Below the pieces are notes generated by a model. That model saw only the letters and a program-made list of their open reading frames with translations. It did no database searches and was not told the DNA's origin. Shown here one piece after another: positions 24,783 through 35,700 of a stretch of DNA of 64,000 bases. The position numbers and the translations under genes are program-made. The stretch is from Phalacrocorax aristotelis (lineage: Eukaryota > Chordata > Aves > Suliformes > Phalacrocoracidae), in contig NC_134276.1 of NCBI RefSeq assembly GCF_949628215.1, forward strand, positions 219,066,610 to 219,130,609. Direction: 5' to 3'. Positions within the stretch are counted from its first letter, which is position 1. The number at the start of each line of letters is the position of its first letter.

Positions 24783-25063
24783 TGTGCGGGTTAGTCTAGA
24801 TGCACACCATTTTTGGTTTCTTCAGTGTGATTTTCTTGCAGTCAGGTACCCAACATTGAATGGCAGCTCTCTGGATGCTAAAATCCTAGTGTCTGTGACA
24901 TCCCAACACGGGAAGACTTCAACCACTATGAAGCTAGGACCAAAGCCATACTACCAATGAAACCTTTGCCTCATGGGGGGTTGTGCTCCAGTCCTCTGGC
25001 TCACAGCCACCACCTCCTCTTCACACTGCACTTTTCTGCCCACAGACCAACCCAGCTGGCCCC

Positions 25064-26011
25064 ATGGCAGGTGAGAATCAGACTCATGTGATGGAGCTCA
25101 TGCTCCTGGGCTTTTCCCACAGCCAGCCCTTCCTCTTTGTTCTCTTCCTGGCCATTTACCTGGCCACGCTGCTGGGGAACTCTGCAATACTTGCCCTCGT
25201 GTCCCTGGATCCCCGTCTCCACAGCCCCATGTACTTCTTCCTCAGTCACCTGTCCTGCTTGGACATTTGCTACTCATCAGTGACGGTGCCAAAGATCCTG
25301 GCAAATGCCCTGCGCCCACAGGCGACCATCTCCTACCGTGGGTGCCTGGCACAGATGTTCTTCTTGATGGTGTGTGCAGGGGCTGAGTGCGCACTCCTGG
25401 CTGTCATGGCCTACGATCGCTATGCAGCCATATGCCAGCCCCTGCGCTACACCCATGCCATGAGCCGGGGTGTCTGTGTGGTGGCAGCTGCCAGCTGCTG
25501 GCTCTGGGGGATGCTGGACTCAGCCGTGCACACCCTCCTGGCTTCCAAGCTCTCCTTCTGCAGTGCTGTCCAGCTCCGGCACATCTTCTGTGATGTCCCC
25601 CCACTGCTGAGGGCTGCTTGCAGCAACACCCGCCCCAGTGAAGTGGCACTCCACACTGCCAGTGTCTTTGTGGGCCTCATCCCCTTCCTGCTTGTCATCA
25701 TCTCCTACCTCTGCATCCTGGCCACTGTCCTCAGGATGCCCATGGCCACTGGCTGGCGCAAGGCCTTCTCCACGTGCTCTGCTCACTTGCTTGTGGTGAC
25801 CCTATACTTTGTGGCGGCCAACTTGAACTACAACCGGCCCAGCTCTGGCTACTCCCCAGCAGCTGACACACTGGTCTCCACACTGTACTGCATCGTCACC
25901 CCCATGCTGAACCCCCTCATCTACAGCCTCCGCAACCAGGAGATGCGGGAGGCTCTGCGGAAGGCTGTGTGGGGACGGGGCAAGCTGGACTCCCCAGGCA
26001 GCAATGCATGA
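25064..26011 (+). CDS. Olfactory receptor, class II type, intact single-exon gene
   Basis: A 315-residue seven-transmembrane receptor with a full set of family marks: N-glycosylation site NQT at residues 5-7, GN in TM1 (38-39), PMYFFLSHLSCLDI in TM2 (55-68), Cys94, MAYDRY at 115-120 at the end of TM3, paired extracellular cysteines near 166, 176 and 186, SYLCIL in TM5 (214-219), KAFSTCSAH in TM6 (233-241) and PMLNPLIYSLRN in TM7 (280-291). I chose the ATG at 25064 over the upstream in-frame ATG at 24983 because a splice acceptor (TTCTGCCCACAG) ends at 25045, as in typical OR genes with 5' non-coding exons, and because the resulting length fits the family. It is expected to act in olfactory neuron cilia through Golf and cAMP; the ligand is unknown. 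The family number is not assigned. It is convergent with HCLS1, and no second OR is seen in the window. Confidence 0.95.
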   Translation: MAGENQTHVMELMLLGFSHSQPFLFVLFLAIYLATLLGNSAILALVSLDPRLHSPMYFFLSHLSCLDICYSSVTVPKILANALRPQATISYRGCLAQMFFLMVCAGAECALLAVMAYDRYAAICQPLRYTHAMSRGVCVVAAASCWLWGMLDSAVHTLLASKLSFCSAVQLRHIFCDVPPLLRAACSNTRPSEVALHTASVFVGLIPFLLVIISYLCILATVLRMPMATGWRKAFSTCSAHLLVVTLYFVAANLNYNRPSSGYSPAADTLVSTLYCIVTPMLNPLIYSLRNQEMREALRKAVWGRGKLDSPGSNA

Positions 26012-28156
26012 GTAATACCATGGCTGCAACAGAGTGCTGGTGTGGTGCAGTGCAGCATCACCCATCTGTGGGAAATCTTTGATGGCAGCAGTGGGCTCAG
26101 GGCTCCCTGCCCAAGTAATGGCTGCTTGTGGCACACTGCCATCACTTGTCTGACCCTCAGCACATCACTGAATTCAGAATGGCAAAATGAAGTTGGGGAC
26201 AAGGCTACAGTTCCAGGATTATATCTTTATTTTGCAAGTGTCACGTGCTGAGCTCAGCACAGTACCTGCTGCAGCTACGCTGCTACCAGAGAATTCTGTA
26301 AAAGGCAGTTTCATATGGTACCAGACACATGCTGGCCCTAAGCAAGACGGTGAGCTCTGCCTCAGGGCTGCCCAAGGTGCTGAGCCAGGCCCTGCAGAGG
26401 ACAAGGGGCAGGGTCTTGCATTGCAAAAACTGGCATCCTCAAAGGGGCTGTCAGCTATCCTCCTTCCACACATGCTTTGGCACTGACTCTGATGTCTGCT
26501 GGGTTTCTCCAGGCTGCCATGAAAGCTCTGTAGCATTTTGTACTTTAGCATAGCAGCCAGCAAGTTAAAAAAGGCCACCCATTCTTCTCAGTGCTTTGGT
26601 CAAACATCAAGTTATCAGCACTGAGCTGTGAGCTGGCATTGCTTAAATCCTCACCAGAAATGCTTGCTTTGCTTTATAGCCATAAAAAAAAAAATTATCA
26701 AAATGCAGTTGTTGAGAGTGGTGTGGCTGTGGATGACAGCGGCTGAGGGCTGGCTGATGATGTGGTGCAGCCAGCTTTGCCCTGCTGCCACTGCTTCAGT
26801 TTAACCTCTTCCTGCAGGGGCTCTGCAACTGGGTCCAGACTCAAATGATTGTGTGGGTGCTGGGGCAATCCCACCGCTGGCCAAATCTGCAGGTGCGTAC
26901 ATGAGAGCCAGCAGTGTCCAATGCCATGGCAGAAGCCAGAAGCAGCCAGCCACCAGTGCAAGGGTCTGTGTGGGGAGGGAAGCTGGCACAGGATGCACAT
27001 GCAGGTGCATGCCTGCAGCCACAGCAGCATTTCTGCAGCTGTGCCATAGAGGGGCACGTTGGCTGGAAGGGGCCAAAACATGCTCACCCATAGTTCAGTT
27101 AGCAAGAGGTACCCAGCAAAATCCAGTCTGTTCCCAAAGAAACCTACTGGAGAGGGCCTATGAGGACTACAGCTTGTTGGGAGCAGTTTGCCAGTTCTTA
27201 GTGCACATCATACACTGATTTTATTCTTCAGGGAAAAATAATGTTTCTGTAACCCATGTGTTGGGATGGCCCGTTGCTCCTACCCAAGCAGGTTGCAAGC
27301 CTCTCAGCCACCTCTACTTGCTATATATCCTTCTTGATTGTAAAAAGTTATTGAAACACTCCTAGTTCAGAGTCTCACTAGGACACGTAAGAGAGTCTGC
27401 CACAATGAGGCCCATTGTGGGGAGCCCCCTGGAAAGAAACATTCAGGAAATAAAGGGTGAGCTGCATGAGGAAAAAATATTGGGAAAGCTATTTCAGAGG
27501 AAAAAACAGCCAACCAACCAACCAAAAAAACCCCTAAAAACGAACCAACACACCAAAAACCCAAACCAAACAACTCCAGAAAATTTACATTAAAATTGAC
27601 AATTTCTAACCTAAATCACAATGCGTCTTTCCTATGATTGACAGACACAGACTGTGATTTTTCGCAGTATCAAACACCGAGCAGGGATGCTGTACTACCT
27701 TCCAGGTAGTACAGTCTTGTGCAAGTGCAGGATGGTCCAGAACCAACTTGTGAACCGTACTGAACTCATAAAGGTGTCACATTGGGACTCTGTGCTCCTG
27801 CTGTGGCAGCGGCACTGCACTGGGGTGTGCTCCTGCAGCTTCTCACATCCTGTGCTACTCAGTGTGTCCCCGATTTATTCCTATTGTGATGGTACTTGCA
27901 TCCCACAAAGGAAAAACAACCAACCTCTACAGTGGCATGTTGAGCATCTAGCCTGGAATATACCAGTTCAAGGGAGGGCTTCAGTTTGCATTGGATTATT
28001 ACTGAAAACTGCTTTGAACTTGAAAAATAAAAAATTTCCTCTTGTCATGCTTCCCACCTCCTCAGCCTTTTCCCCACATCTGTGATGAAGGAGGGTTAGA
28101 ATCAGGGGCCCTTTTCATTGTGCAAGGAATCGAGCCTACAATAGAGACAGGGCACA
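26012..28156. other. Intergenic DNA between the OR and the LTR fossil
   Basis: No gene recognised. An A/C-rich low-complexity stretch lies at 27505-27575. Confidence 0.5.
27505..27575. repeat. (CCAA)n and A/C-rich low-complexity tract
   Basis: CCAACCAACCAACCAAAAAAA and following A/C-only stretches. It resembles the reverse complement of the (GGTT)n tract at 9040-9075. Confidence 0.8.
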
Positions 28157-28615
28157 TGTGTTGTCACAGAATAACCAGGATGCAATTTTAGTCAGGCCAG
28201 AACAGAAGCAGTTTATTACTACATCTATAAGGGAGAGCACAGCACAGCAGAGTGACAGAAACTGCTGATATTAACTCTGCCCAAATGGGGCAGTTACAGA
28301 GTTTATATACCTTTAGGTTATGCAAGTCATTCTTCACCAAACTGTGTCAGATAAGCAGGATATGGTAAATAACAATAGCATTCTTCAGATAAGGAGGCTC
28401 CAGCCTCCTTTGGTGTGAGAACAGTAGGTGCAAATATTTCCCAACTAGTGAGTTCTGCAAAGGCCTATGAGGTGTTAACTATTTTACTGCCACATTCGGG
28501 ACGCCTGACCAGCACAGGGTTTCAAATCACCCAACAGCAGAGACAACAGGCTGAGCCAAATACTGGATGGGGGAACTCACCTTTAGCACTGACTGCAAAG
28601 CACACTTAGGCTACA
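28157..28615 (-). mobile_element. Solitary LTR-like fossil (endogenous retrovirus type), minus orientation
   Basis: Read on the minus strand, this stretch has the order of a retroviral LTR: a U3-like part, a TATA box (TATAAA, 28307-28302), about 90 nt on a poly(A) signal (AATAAA, 28217-28212), then a U5-like end closing in GACAACA at about 28157-28159. No primer-binding site and no internal coding region is seen next to it, so it looks like a solo LTR. The U3 end is uncertain. I could not pair target-site duplications, so the outer limits are approximate. Family not assigned; age unknown. Confidence 0.5.
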
Positions 28616-29716
28616 GACAAGGTGTGGGACTGCTTTTCCCACCCCACCTGCACGTGTACTCTTATTTATACTGTCAGAGCAGTTAGCAGGCAAAATGAGG
28701 CTCTCTTAAAAATATTCTACTGCCTGTATCAAGCAGCACTTATTCTGATTCATTCACTAGACTGAAAGGATTTCCCTAGCAGAACATTCCCCTGATGGGA
28801 TGCCTGGATGAGGACCAAGGCAGTTATTAACATACTCTTTGTTAAGTAAAGCCTTTTAGTATTTTTTTCTTGCTCCAAGACAGATTTTGCAGAATAATTT
28901 TTCCCAGAAAATAATCTACTTTTTACACTTGCTTTTTCAAGGTTTACCCCAGAAATGACATATCTCCCAACAGCGTTGTTGGCACACAGAGAAAAACCAA
29001 GTGAGTAATCTCCCACCTTAGCAAGATCATCCTACATTTTCACTGAGCCAGCACACACTTCTCTTGTTTAATGGAACAGCTCACTACAGCCAAGCTTGTG
29101 TCTGTGTGCTGGAAAAGTCAGCAATGTTCACTGTGATGGTCAAAAGTTCCCAAGCCCTGGCCCTGAAATCTGCCCAGCTAGACCAGAATCCTGTTTCTCT
29201 ACCCATTGGTGCAAACACAGTTCATCCTGCAAGTGGAAACCCTTCTTGGGAAAAAAAGGCAAGTTTGGCCTTCTCAGTGCTCTCAGTGCTACCCCTGGGT
29301 AGGATGAGATCCAGGGCCACAGCAACTTAAAAAGGTCCCATAGCTCATGTCCCTTCTGCCTTGACTGGATTAGAGTTGGTGTTTCTTTTCCGTTAGTTGC
29401 CCTGTTGGGAACAGGAATGGACACACTTCTCCTGCAAGCTTGCTGGTTGACATGTGGGGCAGCCTAGGTAGAAAATATCTCTTCCATCTCACTCATGTGC
29501 TCTTAAACTATCCCACCTTTCCCACCTGGAAGTGGATGGGAACCAAAGTCCTCTTGGGCACAGGCCAAAAGTTTCCCTCAGACACTGCCAGTTTGGTCCT
29601 TGGTATTTCTTGCACATAGACATGCCAGGACAAGCCAAATTAAGCTAATAACACATAAAAGGATGAAGCAGAGAGAGCCAAAAGTTTGGAAGGAAGCAGC
29701 TTGAACAATGCTGGTT
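28616..29716 (-). other. HCLS1 3' UTR and flank, with candidate poly(A) signal
   Basis: Sequence downstream of the HCLS1 stop codon (at lower coordinates). The best native signal is ATTAAA on the minus strand (29072-29067), followed by a GT-rich stretch (GAAGTGTGTGCTGG). That would give a 3' UTR of about 650 nt. A canonical AATAAA appears only inside the LTR further on. Confidence 0.4.
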
Positions 29717-32700
29717 TCACTGCAGAAGCTGCACATAATTTGCTGGAAAGAGGCCTACTTTGCCCCGGCACTGCCCCCGCCACCAGCCTTCATCTACCAT
29801 CTCGATGTGTGTAATTGTGTCATCAGGATCAAAAGAAATCTCATCATCTCCATCTGCAAAAGTTGTTCAGAAAAGATAGTCACAATGCAAAGATAACCCC
29901 AGAGAGTTGGTTTTACATCCCCCCTCCCACCCCCACGGGAGCATACAGAACAAGCATTCTGAGAACCCTCAGGTTTCACCTCATCCAACCTCCATCAAAC
30001 AGCACAGATCAAGCAAAGGAGCAAGGCTTCACAAATGAAAGATGAAGCTTCTGTGTTCCCAAGTCAGGTCTCATTCTGCTTTCCAGGAGGAAAAATTTTA
30101 AACCACCAAGTCTAAATCTTTTCACCACTGCTGATGGTGTAAGCCACCATCTCCCTGTTGCACTGCCCTGGCCAGCTCCCAGTGCCTCACCCCACAGCCC
30201 GGATAGCAGACCCACCTCCTTGGTAATCATAGAGAGCCACTGCACAGGTCCCAGGGCTCGCCACATCACAAACATTGTCTGTTTCCCCTGCAGAAGACAG
30301 GACGGGAAGATGAGAAAGAGGCTGAAAGCAGCCGTATAGATCTGATCAGTGCTACCCTCCACCCAGCTGTCAGCCTTGGGGTGAACCACATCCAAACCCT
30401 ATCAACAAGGAGAGAAGTACCATGGCTCAAAGCAAGGTATGACTTCCCTCCTCTTCTGCAAGGAGTGAGGCAGGGTCCTGATGCTTTATGTTCCTCTCCC
30501 AAGAAAAAGGCTGGACTCCAGCCTCTCCACTTACCATCTCCTGTAACAGCAAAGCTGCAACAGAAACATGAACAGGAGACCATGCAGTTTGCTTATCTGT
30601 TTGGAAGAAGACTACTCTGCACGCCTCACACCCAGGAGACACCACCAGATCAGGTCTCATGAGCACCAGCGGTTTAAGTGTTAGGCTGAATTAAGAGGGC
30701 ACCCCCAGACCTCACTGCAGCACTGGCAGTTGCTTGCCAGGAAACAGTGCACCAAGAGCATCAGTCCTGGTCCAGCTTCTTTGGAGCCCATGGCAGCCCT
30801 CTGGTCCTCCTGCCTGAGCCCTGCTCCAGCAGACATACTTGCTGCCTGGCCCAGAATCCCATGCATCTGATCTCGCACCTTGGAGCTGGGCAAGGGAGGG
30901 GGAAGACAACGAAGCCTCCATCATCATGGGCTGCCACCTGGACCACAGTAGACTTCAGAACACAAATTCCCTCTGGAGTCTGTCCCATATATCCAGTAGG
31001 GTGGCCAGACAGATGCAAGCTCCCCAAGACATGGGCTCTTCCATCAGTACTCACCCAGGTGGTGCTGGCTCTGGCTGGGCTCCTCAGGAAGGATCTCCTC
31101 ATAGTCCTCACCTCCATCTCCTCCATCGTCATAGATGGCATCCAGCTTTTCCAAGGGTGCTGGCAGCTCCTCATAGTCAGCACCTCCATTGGTACTGTCA
31201 CAGTAGTCAGAGGGCTCTGGCAGCTCCTCATAGTCTCCACCGACATCCAAACTTTCACTGTAGATGGGCTGATCCTGACTGGGGATCACGCACAGCTCTT
31301 TACCCAGATCCGCTGGCCTTGGTGGCAAACTGGGTGGTGTTTCCTCAACCTCCTTTTTTGCCTCCTGCAGTGAAGCATGAAAGTTACAGGAAAGTCACCT
31401 GCAAAGCATCCAGCGCAGACAGCTCTCCCATGACTGCATAGCACTCAACACAAGGGAGTCTGCTCTACTGCAGGTGCCTTTAGTGCTACCATGACACAAA
31501 TGGAGCATCATCCTCCGCACAACAGGGAAACAGCTCAGCCATTAGGTCTGTGCTGAACTGGCACCTGGGATTACTGTGAAGACACTCATGGCTCATGTAT
31601 TTGAACCTCTCTCACATACTTAGCTACAGCTCACTGTACTGCCACTGCACTGACCCTCTCCAAAAGCCTGTGTCATGGTGTAAGGCGCTGTGCATCTATG
31701 TCCCATCACCATCCCAACGTTTTACCCCCCACTCCTTTCAAAACTCTCTCATGCTGTGACTGCACCCCACTTCTTCCTGCAGGGCTGCCCATAAAGCACA
31801 GCCACCTTTCATGTGCAATCCCCTCTGCCTGCTCCCCTTCCTGGCTCTCTCCAGCCCGCCTTGTCACCTGTTCTCCTTGTGACACCACAGGCTTGTCTTG
31901 GTCAGCACTCCTGGGTACCCTTGCTGGCACAGTGGCAGGGGCTGCCTCTGTGTGGTCCTTCTCTCTCTGTGGGATTTCCTGCTGGAGAAAAGTCATCAGT
32001 TCCCCTCAGTGTCTTTGAATGAGGTCCAGAGCAATGTCTGTTCCCATTTCCAACAAAGCAACTCAGAAAATTTTCCTTTAGCTGAAATCTCTTCCAGCTC
32101 CCATAAACCTGCCCTAGGGACTGGACACTAGCAGGCCTGTAGTGACTATGGGGTCTGCAGAAAGTAGTCTCAAGGAGGGAATGTATCATGGAGTGCTTTT
32201 TTGGTGAAACCGTATCTGCACATTGAATGCAGAAAGAGCACAATGTAGAGGAGGTCTTGTAAACATGTTTGTGTGCGAGCTCCAGTTTGGAAACCTCTGA
32301 ATGCAGACTGCTGGGATGGCAATACTGGGGATGTGTGATTGCACTGTGTTTGCCAGGCACTAGAGGCAAGAAGGAGCTTAGGCCAAAGCACAGTGGGTCA
32401 TGGCTCAGTGCAGGCCCGTCCTGATCTGTGTGCCAAAAGGGAAAATCCAGTGACAGCTGTGAAGAACAATGGCAGTCCCTGGCAGTTGCAGGGAAGCAGT
32501 TTAGGCAAGAGGTTGCTGTAATGAGATCATGCAGAACGATATGGAGCTGCGTGGTCCTGAGGAAAAGTTTGCTTCGCAAGCCTTGGAGGACATGGCAAGA
32601 TGGCCACGGCTCACCTTCCGCCGAGCTGCCTGGCACTCCCGAGCCTGCCGCCTCATCCGGTTCTCCTCTGCTTGCCTTCTGCTCTCCTCCTCTGCTGACT

Positions 32701-35700
32701 TAGCCATGTTTTCAAATTGTGACCGCAGGCTGCTGGTGCCACTGGATGCTCCTGTGGAGAAGACAGCAAATCAAGCCTGCCCAATGGCTCCCTTCCACCA
32801 CCCCAGACATCCAGGAGAAACCCAGACCTCTGCCTCTCCCAGAGAAACTCACAGTTCAGCCACATTCTCCTGCCCCTCAACACAGGTTCAATCCACATGC
32901 CACCACAGCACATGCCTGCCAGTGTGCTGTCATAGAGGGACCATGAGGCCCACAGCTTCCCACCAGCCCAGGGTTGGTACTCAGTTATCTCACCTGCCTC
33001 CAATGGTCTTGTTTTCTCATACGAGGAGGTGGGAGCTGCCATCTCGTTAAAGCCAGCAGCACTCTGGAAGAGGAAGTGAATGAAGTGTTGACCTTGTTAG
33101 GCCAGGACAGTGCTTAGATCCCCTGCTGGGTTTGGCTACTGGTGACTGCAAGCTTTGTTCCCAGCTGTGTCTGACCTTATCTGTACAACTGCCACAACTC
33201 TGTGGAGGCTGCTTGCTGCAGCCCTGCTCTCCTGATTCCTCCCTGCACTGTGGGAGTGCCTGCTGCCCTGCAGCCAAAGGCAAGGGCTGTTCCTGCTAGA
33301 GGGGTGGCACTCCGAGGGCTGAAAAGGTTACATGGAGCCAAGTGGAAGAGGTTGCACAGTGGAGAGATGACTGCTGCATGGAACAGCAAGGCTGGACATT
33401 CATGGCAGAAGCACTCACTAGTAGCACAACAAAGAGCTGAGTGGATGCCTGGCAGTCTACCACTTCCTGAGGGCCAGGGGCCCAATGCATCTGTCCCCTG
33501 CACTGAGCGGGGGTATGAGGCATGGAAGCACTTCCCTACTGGATGCACAGCTGCAGTTGCCTAACCATGAAAAACGTGTGCCCCTTCAGCAGGTTGTTGC
33601 CTGCAGTATGTATAATACAGTAGCCTAGGCTGGAAAACATCAAAGTGAAAACGTGTGTGAACATCTGAGATGTTGTTGTCTTTATGATGGGTGAAGACAT
33701 GGATAAACTGTAATAGCATCGATGGGGTGTTTGCAGCAAAAAGAAAGTGACATAGAGGGGGTTTACCTACTTTAATGAGAAAACTATTTAATACAAAAAG
33801 GAAACTGTAGGTAGGACTCAGCTTTAAGACTAATACAGCTACATACAGGGTTCTACCTGCAGGTGTCACCAATGGGCTGGGTGGCTGAGATCCTACTACA
33901 GTCAATGGAGCCCAGAGAGCACTTCTTAAGCGCTGCTCTCCTTAAATAAAACACACCTGAGAAGGCAAGCAGCACTGCAGGCTCAGAACCAGGTCTACAC
34001 AGACCACAGCAGAGACTTGGACATGTTGTTTATATGACAACATTTAAATTTAGGAGTCTTAGTGCGAGAGCTGAATCCTACACTTGGTGTTCAAAACTGT
34101 CAAAGGGGAGTTAAGATTGCCTGGTAGTATATTATGCTCTACTCTGGAGCAAAGAACTCAGCGCTATTCCAGTGCCCGAAAACCAGGCAATCAAGAACTT
34201 AGGTGCTTGCCCAAATATCCTTATTTTTACCATCTTCGATTATGATTCAGTATTCTCAAAATACACAAATTCATGTTCCACTTTGAACTGATCAAGAACT
34301 GCTTATCCTCTCTCTGCATCCTGCTCCTCAAATGATCCACAGCCCTGATTTTTGCATGCTTTTTTCTGCCACATACATAACGCTTTGCCTTTTGACAATG
34401 CACCTCCATTTGCTGTTGTTAAATGCATAGACCATGCTAAGCTATTCCATGGGCAGGATGCCATTCCCACTCTGCTACTGGCCCAGCCTACACATGCAGC
34501 ATGGAAAGGAACATGTTCAGCTGTTACAGGTACATGTTTATGTCCTTCCTTGGCTCCAGACCCTGCAGAAAAGTCTTCATCTGCTTCCTCCAGCTCCCGA
34601 GTATGGCGATGTTGGTACTGTACCAGGCACAATACTGTGCCACTAGTACTGTGACCAACAAGAGAAAAAGTATGTTTCAGGGAAGGTACCCTAGCTTCTT
34701 CCTCCAAATGCCCCAAAGCTCCACCACCTTCCAGGATTCTCATCTTTTAGATCATCCCCATCCAGGCAAGATCATCATCCACTGGCAAGACCCCCTTCCC
34801 TGAACAAGTCTGCAGGGTAGCCTGCCAAAGCATAATGCTAATTCAAGTGCCTGAGACAGTCTGCATTTTGACCGTGGATGAGCCTTAGCCTGGTTTCAGC
34901 CCAGATTGAAAATTTCAGCTGGCAAACTGGGTGACCTATTTTCATGCAAGGTTGATCCCGCTGGGTTTTGTTAAGGTTTGCAGGCAGATGACTAGGTCCT
35001 GGCCTGAGATTTAGCTAACTGAACAGACCATAAGAAACTTCCGGACGGGACAGAAAAACCTACAGAAGGCAAAAAATAACAGAGAAGCTGATGAGTTACA
35101 GACAGCACCATAAGGAATGGCCAGATTTCACCAGTAGTCAAGGGGCAGTGTTATGTGGCCAGTCACTCATACACAAAGCCATACCAGCTGGTGAGTAGTA
35201 TAAGAGGCTAAGGAGCCAGATACCAGAGAGGCCATAGATCTTTGTCAGATACTGGCGAGACCAGGGAGGTCTGCAAGTTGGCTACTAGAGGGACCAAAGA
35301 TTCAAGCCAGCTTCTGGGAAGCCTTGTTTATGTGTGAGTGTGACAGCTGCTAACAAACCCTATACCCTGAGTCAGAACAGCTAGAGGAATGGCAGCCACA
35401 GCGAAACCACCTTCTCGCTGGAGGTAGTCCAGGCAAGAACCACTCTGTATGCATACTGCCCTCTGCATGATCACCTACCAGTCAGTGCAGGGGACATTAC
35501 ACCAGATGGGCCTTCAGTCTGATCCAGCACCTCTCCTGTGTAAGAGACAGTTCCTGCACGGTGCAATAGCCTGTGGTCTCTCAGACTTCTCACAAGGCTC
35601 CACTCTCACAAAATTTATTCCCCAAGGAGCTATCACTACTCTTCCTGACTGTATTGGTACACACAGGACCTGTAGGAGTGATGGCAAGCACCCAGACAGA

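Larger units (their letters stand above)
19080..24982. other. Intergenic DNA, no supported gene
   Basis: Moderately G+C rich in parts (20.2-21.6 kb), with several 80-150 codon open frames in overlapping frames on both strands. None shows a recognisable domain, conserved splice sites or a plausible gene structure. The (AGT/AAT)n tract at 22715-22763 and the (TTCTG)-like tract at 23325-23365 are the only clear repeats. Confidence 0.45.

Noticed and set aside
24983-25063. Upstream in-frame ATG extending the olfactory receptor by 27 residues
   Set aside because: The extension is Pro/Gln-rich, unlike any OR N-terminus, and a splice acceptor lies inside it; the ATG at 25064 gives the usual length.
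30747-31441. Plus-strand frames of about 200 codons
   Set aside because: Antisense shadows of HCLS1 exon 12, which is G/A-biased because of its Glu and Asp codons.
34900-35460. Possible second LTR-like or repeat sequence in an HCLS1 intron
   Set aside because: A TATA-like GTATAAGAGG and short repeats were noted, but no convincing ends, poly(A) signal arrangement or family match, so it was left unclassified.
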